Positions 13,606 to 23,261 of a stretch of DNA of 64,000 nt are shown here, in pieces; the stretch's first letter is position 1, and every line of letters begins with the position of its first letter. The position numbers were made by a program, and so were the translations under genes. The notes beneath the pieces are model-generated. The model was not told the DNA's origin. It saw only the letters and a program-made list of their open reading frames with translations, and ran no database searches. Source of the stretch: Diadema setosum (Eukaryota > Echinodermata > Echinoidea > Diadematoida > Diadematidae); the NCBI RefSeq assembly GCF_964275005.1, contig NC_092703.1:806001-870000 (forward strand). The letters are read 5' to 3'.

Positions 13606-14163
13606 TTACTCCACAACGATAATATCAAATCCCATGGCCTGACGTTCCTTTTTTTTTCTTTTGATTAGCCACATTTTAACAATCTGAATCCAACGGTTCA
13701 TAAATAAACATTTATGCATCTTACAATATTCAAATAACGCAGGAAAAACTGCCATGACATGTCAGGCTTGTAACGAGCTTTTCACACAATTAGGCCTATT
13801 ATTTTCTGTTCACTAGCGTACAAAGTAACATACACGTACAATAAAACTTCTTAGTAGATGGAAGAGACTGTATGTATAAAGTGATAATGGTATCTGTCAA
13901 ATGTGAATGAGAAAAAATTAAAGTTTTTTTTTTTTCAAAACCTAAGAATACATCATTCTATCATATATAACTGTGGAAATCAATCGTAGACGATGTGAGT
14001 ACGTGCACATATTCATACACACAAATTATGCACTCTTACTTAACTTCGAATGTCGGTATAAGTGTAAATAATCGGGTGAGAATGTAGAAATGCTTGTTTG
14101 CAAAACACTTGTCTACATAAAAACAACTTGAATGTTTACGGACACGTGATTACGAATTTTGCT
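13606..14163 (+). repeat. Right direct flank repeat of the 3.65-kb inverted array
   Basis: Second copy of 9380-9897 in the same orientation, diverged by point changes and small indels. Confidence 0.8.
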
Positions 14164-14299
14164 TGTATTTATTCCATTTTGAGCCAATAAGAACCAACAA
14201 ATGAGCAAAGAACACACCCAATAAAACAAAACAAAAACACATACAGTATGTAGGAACATTGTATTGGGTCAAAGCAGGGACATTTATCATTCAGTTGCA

Positions 14300-15030
14300 T
14301 TAAAACAATTTGACGCAAACATTTTCTTAATTTGAATATATATACGCAGTACCTGTTGCATGAAAGATTATAACCAGCACCAGCTGTTAGACGGTCTAGA
14401 CGGTCTTGATGGTCTAGTGGTTAAGACCCCTGTCCGTCGATCAGGAAGTTGTTGGTTCGATTCCAGCTCGAAATTATACCCATGACTTTTTTTTTGAAAT
14501 GGCTACTACTAAAACCATGAACAAGAAATTCCTTTTATGTAGGTAGATGAATAAAGTCACTTGTCAATCACTTACAGTAAAAATGATTAACTCTACCCAA
14601 GAATTTCATTAAGTTGAATGCTGACTGTCGCAAATCATCAAGTCTTCAACTGTTCGTAATGATTTGTTAAAACAATTTGACGCAATAATTTCATTAACTT
14701 TAATATATACGCAGTACCCGTTGCATGAAGAATTATAACCAGCACCAGCTGTTGGACAGTCTAGACGGTCTTGATGGTCTAGTGGATGAGACGCCTGTCC
14801 GGCGATGTCGTTAGTTCGTATCCAGCTCGAAATTATAGGTCTACCCGTGACCTTTTTTGAATGGTTACTACTAAAACACTGATTTTTGTAGGCCAATGTG
14901 TAGGACCAACTGTCAATCAGTTACAGTAAAATAATTAACTCCACCCAAGAATTTCAAGTTTGATGATAACTGTCGCAAATCAATAAGTCTCCAAATGTTT
15001 GTAATGATTTGTCTTTGTTTTGTTATCGAA
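14300..15030 (+). repeat. 367-bp tandem duplication, each unit with a tRNA-like segment
   Basis: Units start at 14300 and 14667 (TTAAAACAATTTGACGCA). Each contains GATGGTCTAGTGG. In unit 1 the D-arm (GGTCTAGTGGTTAAGACC) and T-arm (TTGGTTCGATTCCAG) can fold, but there is no matching acceptor stem. In unit 2 the B box is degraded (AGTTCGTATCC). Probably a tRNA-derived SINE head duplicated in place, not a tRNA gene. Confidence 0.65.
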
Positions 15031-15069
15031 ATACTGTACATTGTATAAGCAGAAAATAAAATCAAGCGG

Positions 15070-15553
15070 TTTAACGGTATGTTGCTCCCTCCAAGCAACC
15101 GAGTCGTTGGTAAAGACGCCCTGATGTCACATCAATACTTTACTTAGCAGATCATACAAGAAAGAGAAAACTGTGGAGGTGATACAACCCACGGCGGACT
15201 CTTTGCTACTGTCTTTCCTTTAGAAAGGTCTTTGCCTGAGGGATTTGAGTATGAGCGACACTCGATCTCCTTAACTCCCTGATTAGTCAAGGGGTATTGA
15301 TGCTTCAGTTCAGGCGATGACTAAAAGGGACATGACGAGGTAAGAAGTTGGTTATTCTAGAAAGGACGATGTGTAAATGTTGAATAATCTTCGACGATCC
15401 CATCCTGTCACTAGCCTTGTTCGATACCTGTCTGAGTAAGTCATTCGTCGTACGGAACGTCAGGCAACGTGTCGGCACTTCTTCGGCTATCTAGAAAACT
15501 TGAGTGTGTCACTCCTTGCCGAATTTCACTGAGACCTGTGACATAAAAAGGAC
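15070..15553 (-). pseudogene. Decayed 3' tail-coding remnant of IgSF-1, now downstream of its stop
   Basis: The sequence after the IgSF-1 stop is still recognisably similar to the tail-coding DNA of the paralogue at 23262-27434. Just after the stop, in another frame, it reads PFYVTGLSE, then residues matching the paralogue's segment after its single module. At the far end (about 15076-15130) it reads GVFTNDSVAW, against GVYANDSVAW near the paralogue's C-terminus. Several further indels and stops separate these islands, so this is a decayed coding segment now acting as 3' untranslated or intergenic DNA. Confidence 0.75.
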
Positions 15554-18500
15554 CTATATAATGTTATTGGCGTAGTCATGGTCGGATACGACTGAAACAT
15601 CATTTGATCCGGAGTATTGCAAATTCTCACTCAGATCCGTGACATAGAAAGGACTGTCACAATCGGCAAAGCTGAAGTCCCGGCCAGTTACGAGCGGAGG
15701 ATGAGCGTTTGACAAATCTTTTAATCCAGCATCTTGAACTTTCTTACTCAGATCCGTGATATAGAAAGGACTGGGATAATTTGTGCAGGTGGAATTCCGG
15801 TCAGGTACGAATGGAGGATCAGTGTTTGACAAAACATTCGATCCTGGGGTTTGAAGATTCTTACTCAGATCCGTTACATAGAAGGGACTGTGATATTCTG
15901 CATAGGCGTATAAGTGCTGCTCTGGTACCTTGGGAGAATCAGCTTTGGACAAGGCTTTCGATCCTGGGTTTGACAATTTCTCCCTGAAATCTGTGACATA
16001 GGAAGGACCGCGACAATCTGCATAAGCGTAGTCCCGTTCTGATATGATTGGAGTATCAACATTTGACAAATCTTCCGATCCTTGCTGTTGACGCTTCTTA
16101 CTCAGGTCGGTGACATAGAAGGGATTGTGAGAATTTTCTTTGGCGTAGTCCCGGTCAGGTACGACATAACAATGAGGGTTTGAATAATCATTCGATCCGG
16201 ACTCTTGAAGTTTCTTACTCAAATCCGTGACATAGAAAGGACTGTGACAATCTGCAGAGGTGCAGTCCTCGTCAGTTACGACTGGAGAAATAGCTTTGGA
16301 CAACTGTTTCGATCCGGATTCCTGAAGTTTCTTACTTAGGTCGGTGACATAAAAGGGACTGCGAGAATTTTCATTGGCGTAGTCCCGGTCAGGTACGCCC
16401 GGAGATTCAGCGTTTGACAAATCACTCGATCTTAAGTTTTGCAAGTTCTTACTGAGATCCGTGACATAGAAAGGATTGCGATAATCTGCAGAGGCGCAAT
16501 CCTCGTCAGGAACGACTGGAGAAACAGCTTTGGACAAATCTTTCGATCGAGACTCTTGAAGTTTCTTACTCAGTTCGGCGATATAAAAGGGACTGCGAGA
16601 ATTTTCACTGGCGTAGTCCCGGTCAGGTACTACTGGAGAATCGGTGTTCGACAAATCACTCGATCCTGAGTTTCGCAAGTTCTTACTCAGATCCGTGACA
16701 TAGAAGGGACTGCGATAATCTGCATAAGCGTATAAGTCCCGGTCAGGTGTGACTTGAGAATCAGCGTTTGACAGATCATTCGATCCTCGATCTTGAAAGT
16801 TCATACTGATATCCTTGGCGTAGATGCGACTTTTATAATCTGCATAAGCGTAGTCATAGTTAGATACGACGGAAGAATCAATGCTTGAGAATTTTGTCGA
16901 TCCTGGATTTTTACGGTTCTCACTGAGATCCGTAACGTAAAAAGGACTTTGATAATCTGCATACTCATAGCCATGGTCAACTGAAGAATCGGATTGTAAG
17001 AAAGAGGTCATTTCCCTTGAATGTCCAGCAGCAATGGGTCTTAGATATCCGTCATAATCTTCTTCTTTCTCCTCGCCCTGCTGATGATGCTGGCTCCTTA
17101 TTGATCTTTTATTATCTCGCTTATCATCTGAGCGTCGGCGCCGACGAAATATGACATTACATGAGATCGCGGCGAATAGAAACACCAGACAAAGACAGCA
17201 CACGACGACAACAACTTGCCAAGAACCCTTGATAAACTGAACAAAGTTTAATACTGTGGGATTACCTGCAGAAAAAATCGTGGGTACAGTGACTACTGTA
17301 CTAGAGCTGTTCGTGCTAACAGTGTAAATTTCAGAAAGTTCAGTTATCGTGATCAATGTCAGTTGCATTTCATCAATGAAAGCCCACACTCTCAAAACTT
17401 CAGCACCAATAACCACGTCACAAGCAATCAAACTCGTTTGATTAAGATCTGATGTACGAATTACGGATGTATTTCTTTGATCTACCTTGTTAACGTCACT
17501 GTTAGCCGAAAGATGGTCACCATTAATGTACCACCTGAAGAATGGCTTTTCTGTGTTTTCGGAATCGAACAAACAAGTGCAAGCAAGAATACCGACATGT
17601 TCATCATAAATTCCAGAAAGCGAAAGATTCTGTGAGCCAAATTTATCGGAAGAAAAAGTCACGGATCTTGGATGTTCTTTTGAGGGTTCAAACTCGATGG
17701 AGCTCTGCACGTTTAATTTTGCTGAAGAAGAAGTCACGTAGTCATTGCCACACTCAGCTGTGCACGTGACATTGAACACTTTATCTTGTGATGGGAAAGG
17801 TCTTGAGGCGTTAGTGTACAAGTTAAGTTTGTCGGTGTCACTGCGGCAGCCGTAAAGGAAACCCTCAGGTTCACATGTCCACGAGTAGGAGCAGGACGAC
17901 GATGACAATCCACGAACTTCACAAATGAATTCGGCAGAGTTGACCAACCCCTGGATGATAGAGTAAGTCTCTGGGTTAACTCTAGCTGAGTGAACAACAT
18001 TTATCAATCCATGGACACACGGATTAGCTGGGAGTGCATCAGTATATGACGCCCCATAGCAGAATATAATCACGCCATTAAGCTTCGGGTCCCACGAGAG
18101 CTCCGTCGTTATATGTCTGTATCCACCTGAAAGCCAATTCAAAATCAAACCGAACCTAAGCAATCTTTCGACATATGATATTACACATTCTGTTTCCAAA
18201 ATTACATTTCTTTAATGGGGGGGGGGGGGGGTATTACAGGGAATAGGTTGAGGAAGAATAGCAGAGATATATGTATTTTTCGGTGTGTGTCAGATGATTA
18301 AACTACATCTATTTCACTTTGGTAATTTATAGCTCATTGACGCAATACCCTTTGAAGATCAGGTAATAATGGTTAGTTATTCTACTCCACCGCAGCTCTA
18401 GTTATGACATAATAGGATGATGTTCATTTATCTTGGGCACTAACTCACCCTCATCAAGTTTCGTAAATTTCAGGAGCTTCGCCGGAAGATCTCTTGCGTT

Positions 18501-19091
18501 GTGAAGGGCCTTCCATCGGGGTTCAGGAATAGGGCTTATCCTCGGACCCTTGCAAGTGATTGACAGATCTCTGCCTCCTTCATACAGATGAATAACATTT
18601 CCTTGTCGAAAATTAGGTGATAGGCATGCAAGATTTTTATCTACTGTTTTTAAAGCTAGAGAAGCACTAGAAAAATTAACCAACGTTTCGGTATGTTCAT
18701 GGTCATAGGCTTCGCAGAAGTACAGCGCTTGATGATGCTGTCCAGTATTTTCAATTGTCAACACAGAGTACACTGTTCTGTCCGTGCTGTTCCAGACGAC
18801 AGAGGCATACTTTTCGAGATCAGTCCAACTCCTGTGCACGAAGTACCAGTCGAAGTCGTACACCGAGTCCTCATTTGTACGATGCATGGACTCCCATTTG
18901 ATCCGGTGACGACTAATGTCGACGTTGCCAACCTGACAACCAAAGGTCACAGATTCCCCGAGAGAAGTAACCACACTTCTTGGCTGTTCAGTAAAGAAAA
19001 CAGACGAAGATTCTAATCTCTGAGCAGCGGAACCCATTACAAGACCAAGGAAATAAAGGAATTTAAAAAGAAGACCTGCTTTCGGTGACAT
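15554..19091 (-). CDS. IgSF type I membrane protein with a 12-fold repeated tyrosine-containing tail (IgSF-1)
   Basis: Two exons, 18449-19091 and 15554-18126, joined by a GT-AG intron of 322 bp in phase 1, give 1071 residues. Residues 1-23 form a signal peptide. Four Ig-like domains follow: V-type domain 1 (C52, W66, C126), domain 2 (C180, W193, C237), domain 3 (C283, C293, W297, C299, C336, C340) and domain 4 (C399, W413, C450), with many N-glycosylation sequons. A transmembrane helix lies near 517-541, followed by five arginines. The tail of about 530 residues is almost entirely twelve imperfect copies of a 39-residue module with core SPFYVTDLSKNLQ, usually preceded by YAYADY, and ends in a partial thirteenth module. 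No catalytic domain is visible. The family is not recognised beyond IgSF; a cell-surface adhesion or immune-type signalling receptor is inferred. The start is supported by the signal peptide and by alignment with the paralogue upstream. The stop comes from a frameshift within the thirteenth module. Confidence 0.88.
15556..16985 (-). repeat. Coding minisatellite: twelve 117-bp units encoding the tail modules
   Basis: In-frame tandem repeat of about 117 bp (39 codons) inside exon 2 of IgSF-1. The best conserved part encodes PFYVTDLS; the linkers (SNADSPVVPDRD type) vary more. Units 4, 6 and 8 begin YA(S/N/K)ENS, while units 5 and 7 begin with C and SAD, so part of the array is organised as 234-bp dimers. 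Units 2 and 9 end with an extra residue (L before YAYA). Seen directly in the translated sequence. Confidence 0.92.
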
Positions 19092-19795
19092 TTTCTGATG
19101 CCTATGGTATTAGTTGTCAAGAATTATATGGACTTAAAATATGACTGGATCTAATGCCTGACGCACACACCACTGGCTCTGTGACAGAGATGGGTAAACT
19201 GTCCGCATTTTAGCGTTACAAAGATGTACAGCCTCAAGAGCACCTCTTCATCAGCGGACGATGTAACATGCTATGTGGCAATTGGTTCTCTCCTTAATTG
19301 ACCGTTGAAGATACCGTTCTCAGTGAGGGTTGTATTGAGTTTCACATACCTAAATGTCATTGGAAGGTTGACACTTCTGATTGCAATACTCTGAAATATT
19401 TCAAGGAGTTTCAGCAAGAGTAGTGATGGGACATGGCGATACAAAGCAATGTCCTCATGAACTGGAAAAACTTGTTTTGCCTCTAAGCTTTCATGTATAG
19501 CACCTCCTTTCACACCAACATCAAAAGATTTGAAACCATGTCAAACACAAGAGTTACATTTTAAGTGGGTTTTCGCTCAAGGATGCTCTACAGTTTTTGC
19601 TTTCTATATTGTCTGGTGAAACTGAAAGTTTTCCGTGGCAATAGCGAAAAAGAACGCAACAAAAACAAAAACAATGTGTTTGCTTCATTCTGTAGATCCA
19701 ATGCAAATAATACTCGTGATCTATTGACCTATTGGTCTATTTGGGATTAAACCGCAGGAGGAGAGAGGGGTGCAGTTCTATTCAAACAGACATAG

Positions 19796-20790
19796 ACGTG
19801 GTTACAATGCAGGCACGTGATCAGCGAGCGGTGGGTAGGCCTGATTATTCTATTTGGATTACTGCGCATGCGTTTTGAGTGTATCAAGTGAATGTTACTG
19901 GGGATATGTCGGGGTAATGTCAGGGTAGTTACCCTGGCTGTCTAGTGTAAAATCTGGCTAGAGTTGCCATGACAACGTCCGAGCAACATTTTGCGGGGAC
20001 CATTTTAACAGCCAGTGGAAAAAAAAAATGCCTGAACGTTGTAGCGGTAACTATGGTTTGAAAGTCCTACGCGGGCGAGTCCTGTGCTGAGGGGCACGAG
20101 TACCATTCCTTGTCTTCTGAAGGATGTGTTCTCAAATCCATATTTTGTTTGTCGTCAATATCCGATTTGCTATCCGACATAGCAAATCGCAGTTCATACA
20201 TTCAAAATCGGTTCCGAATGCGAAATCCGTGACTGAGACGATATTTTGATATAAAAACAACAAAATCAACAAAATCCGAACTTAGATGACAAAAAACAAA
20301 ACTAATCACTTGACAAATGGATTCAATACCACTGAACATGCATTTCAATAATAGTTACGGTCTTCTGAATCTATTTATGAAATCCATTAGTTTTGTTTTG
20401 TTTTGTTTGGATTTTGTTGATATTATTGATGAAGACTTGTTTTACACATTCAAGTTCGACATTATTTTGGATCAACACTCGATCATAGGAACAGGTTAAG
20501 CCTACACAATTTGAACCGAAACAAAAGCCAACGTTTAAAAGCTTTAAAACTGCACTCGACAGAAAATGTTAATAGATTTACTTTCCTCAGTTTTTCTTTG
20601 CCTGCACTTCTCTCCTTATCTCCTCTCTCTCTCTCTCTCTCTCTCCACATTAGCACGTCTCGTCCTTAATACTCACACTCTCTCCTGAACCCTCCTTTGT
20701 TTTTGTCTCTTTCATTCTAGACTACGGCGATGTACTTGTATGGTAATTGTATATGGATATTCTTAATTGATCATGTTTATTTCTATCTAG

Positions 20791-20833
<43 letters not shown>

Positions 20834-21686
20834 TGCCGTATATGTAGTTTCCTCACGTTTGTCTGTTCTCCGTGGTTTTTTTTTTTTTAAATATATAAAT
20901 TTTGTTTTTCATTTCTGACACATTCATTTCGTATTCTATCCGCATGGAATCAAAGTATGAGCCGTGCTTAAATACAGGAATGAAATGAAATGAAATGAAA
21001 TATACACTAAAGCGGTGTAGATTTTCGATGGACTTATGTGCGTGTGTGTGTGTGCAGGTGTCTAAACGCTGACTAACGAAACGTCATATAAAGAAACGTT
21101 GTTTAACAAAACTAGGGTCCGAGAATCGTTTCGAACTGTAACTTGGTAACAATTTACATGTGTCCGGAATTACCCAATGTAAGGCGATCATACCACTGTC
21201 AAACTAAAAGTATTCGCGATATGAAAGTTTCGCAAATGGGAGCAGACGGCCTTCTTCGTGACGTGAAATTTTCACGTTTTCTGGCATACAAGGTATAACA
21301 GTGTAGAGAAGGGCTTCCGATTACATTCTAATTTCGCAAATCTTTACTCCTCGCGAAATTGGCGAAAGTTCTGGTTTTACAGTATACAAGTAGGTATACA
21401 CTTTGCCTTGATTTTTTTGAGGGGCCTCCAAAAAATATATCGGGTTGCGCCTTCAATGAATAGCACCATTTTGAAGTCACCTCCGCCTTAATTTTAACAA
21501 GAAACTCGAAATCATAGACAGAGTATATGTATTATTTGACAGAAAGGAAATATGAAGCAAGAAATCATGTAGTTGATGCGATGTTGTGGAAGGATGTTGT
21601 CAGAAGATGTCATATACTTTGTTAATGGCATAATATCCCCTGTCGGTTATATATCTTCCAACCCATAATCTCCCAGTAATTTACGG
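19796..21686. repeat. Dispersed repeat, copy 2 (shorter form)
   Basis: Closely similar over its whole length to 67-710 plus 2523-3988. It includes the shared block around GCGCATGCGTTTTGAGTG, a pyrimidine/CT-rich stretch, a (TA)n run, and a GAAAT microsatellite following an AATA-rich tail, which may mark the 3' end of a retroelement. It lacks the 1.8 kb block found in copy 1. It occupies most of the space between the two IgSF genes. No coding potential is seen. Confidence 0.8.
20794..20827. repeat. (TA)n microsatellite in dispersed repeat copy 2
   Basis: About 17 TA dinucleotides. Confidence 0.95.
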
Positions 21687-21747
21687 GAGGAGAGTAATTT
21701 CTTATTTTGTAATTAAAGAAAATATTACCCCAAACATTGCCAAAGCT

Positions 21748-21748
<1 letters not shown>

Positions 21749-21778
<30 letters not shown>
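21749..21778. repeat. Poly(T) tract
   Basis: Run of about 30 T just beyond the end of dispersed repeat copy 2. Confidence 0.95.
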
Positions 21779-21781
<3 letters not shown>

Positions 21782-23261
21782 TAATCCCATCTATAGTTGA
21801 TCTACAAACTCGTAATGAATTTGAATTAGATCGTACTCGTCTTTGAGATTGATGTCTGTGGGGAAATCTATTTCGTGATCATTTATTATAGACGGTATCG
21901 TATACCTAGCAATACACAGGAAGTCACATGGTGTAAGTTTTCGCCAAACTTTGGCTATTTTATTATTACATTTTAGAATTATGTAACTACTTACTTTACA
22001 CAAAAGTTTATAATACACGCATTTCCGGTATTGCAAGTACCAAATCTAAGACTGAACATGTTGAATGTTTTATTACAGTTGCTGAAACTTTTGGCCTTTT
22101 GTATAGACATGAAATGATTATTAAGTTATATTAACAAGAAAGACGACTGCCATGGACGTCATAATGCGGCTGCAATTCTATCTTAGTTGCAAGAAGCAGT
22201 ATGAATAGCTTTACAGGTCGTGTTTTTTTTTTCATTAATTTTGAGCTTTTTTTATATGTGTGTAAGTGTGTGTTCAATAGCAGTAAAATTCTGTTGTGTC
22301 TTCTATTGTGTATATTTTTTATCAAGTCACTGACAATGTATATGCGCGTACAATGTATTCATTTGCGCAGATTAACAGGCCCTCATGAAGGAAAGCGCCT
22401 CCATCTCAACCGCGGCTGGGGGGGGGGGGGTCTGGTAGGTAAATAGGTAAGCATGAATAACAGATATAATGTTTGTACACAAAGATCAATAAAACATTAA
22501 TCATACGATCAGGAATATGTGTTTAGAGACGAATAATGTTGCATATTCAAAAAATTCGATCTTCATTATATCCCTCCCATCATAAAGGGGAAATTAAATG
22601 TTGCAGATTTACCATTTCTGACAGAATAAAATCACAAAAAGGAACTTCCCTTATAAGCAAATCATGTAGGCCCACGTATAGACACTCGCAATATGACATT
22701 ATTTGCATACATAAATAACTGTAATAGAATATTAAGCTGCTGTTAGCTTACATTGTTGTTGTTATCAAATTCTTATATCTATCGACGTTGAAATATTCCA
22801 CTCACTGTGCAATATACACTATTATGTACGAAAGGTTTACCCTGGCTTATTCTCATTCCTGTTTGTTCGAGGGGCACTATCTAATACATAGCATGAACAG
22901 TTTGCAGTATTGGGTACAATAATTGTCACATGAAACGACAACTTAGCATCCCATCACACGGTAAACATGGAAATTGATGTCACCCCAAATAAAGTCATTT
23001 TTCCACTTTCTAATGCTCATGATTTGAAATTAAACAGACAGCGTCATTAATAAGCTGGAAAGGAAAATGATTAACCATGATTCCTCTTTCTTTCGGCTGC
23101 TTCGCATTTTGGGGAAGCAGAAAACAAACTAACTGACATAATGCACCAGAGCAATCTAACACACCGAAACATCTAAAATATAGGAATCACTTTCGCCGCT
23201 TTCTTTGATTTATCACAGATATGTTATCGACCTACTGGGAAATTTTAGCGACAGATGCAGA
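21779..23261. other. Downstream region of IgSF-2, no gene seen
   Basis: AT-rich sequence with a short poly(G) run near 22420. It probably includes the IgSF-2 3' untranslated region, but I found no convincing polyadenylation signal close to the stop codon. Confidence 0.4.

Noticed and set aside
14390..14475. tRNA-Asp gene (GTC in the anticodon position)
   Set aside because: Anticodon loop does not close properly and there is no acceptor stem; the second unit is more degraded.
15781..19016. Plus-strand frames opposite the IgSF genes
   Set aside because: Shadows of the minus-strand coding exons; the minus strand has signal peptide, Ig cysteines, transmembrane segment and a paralogue.
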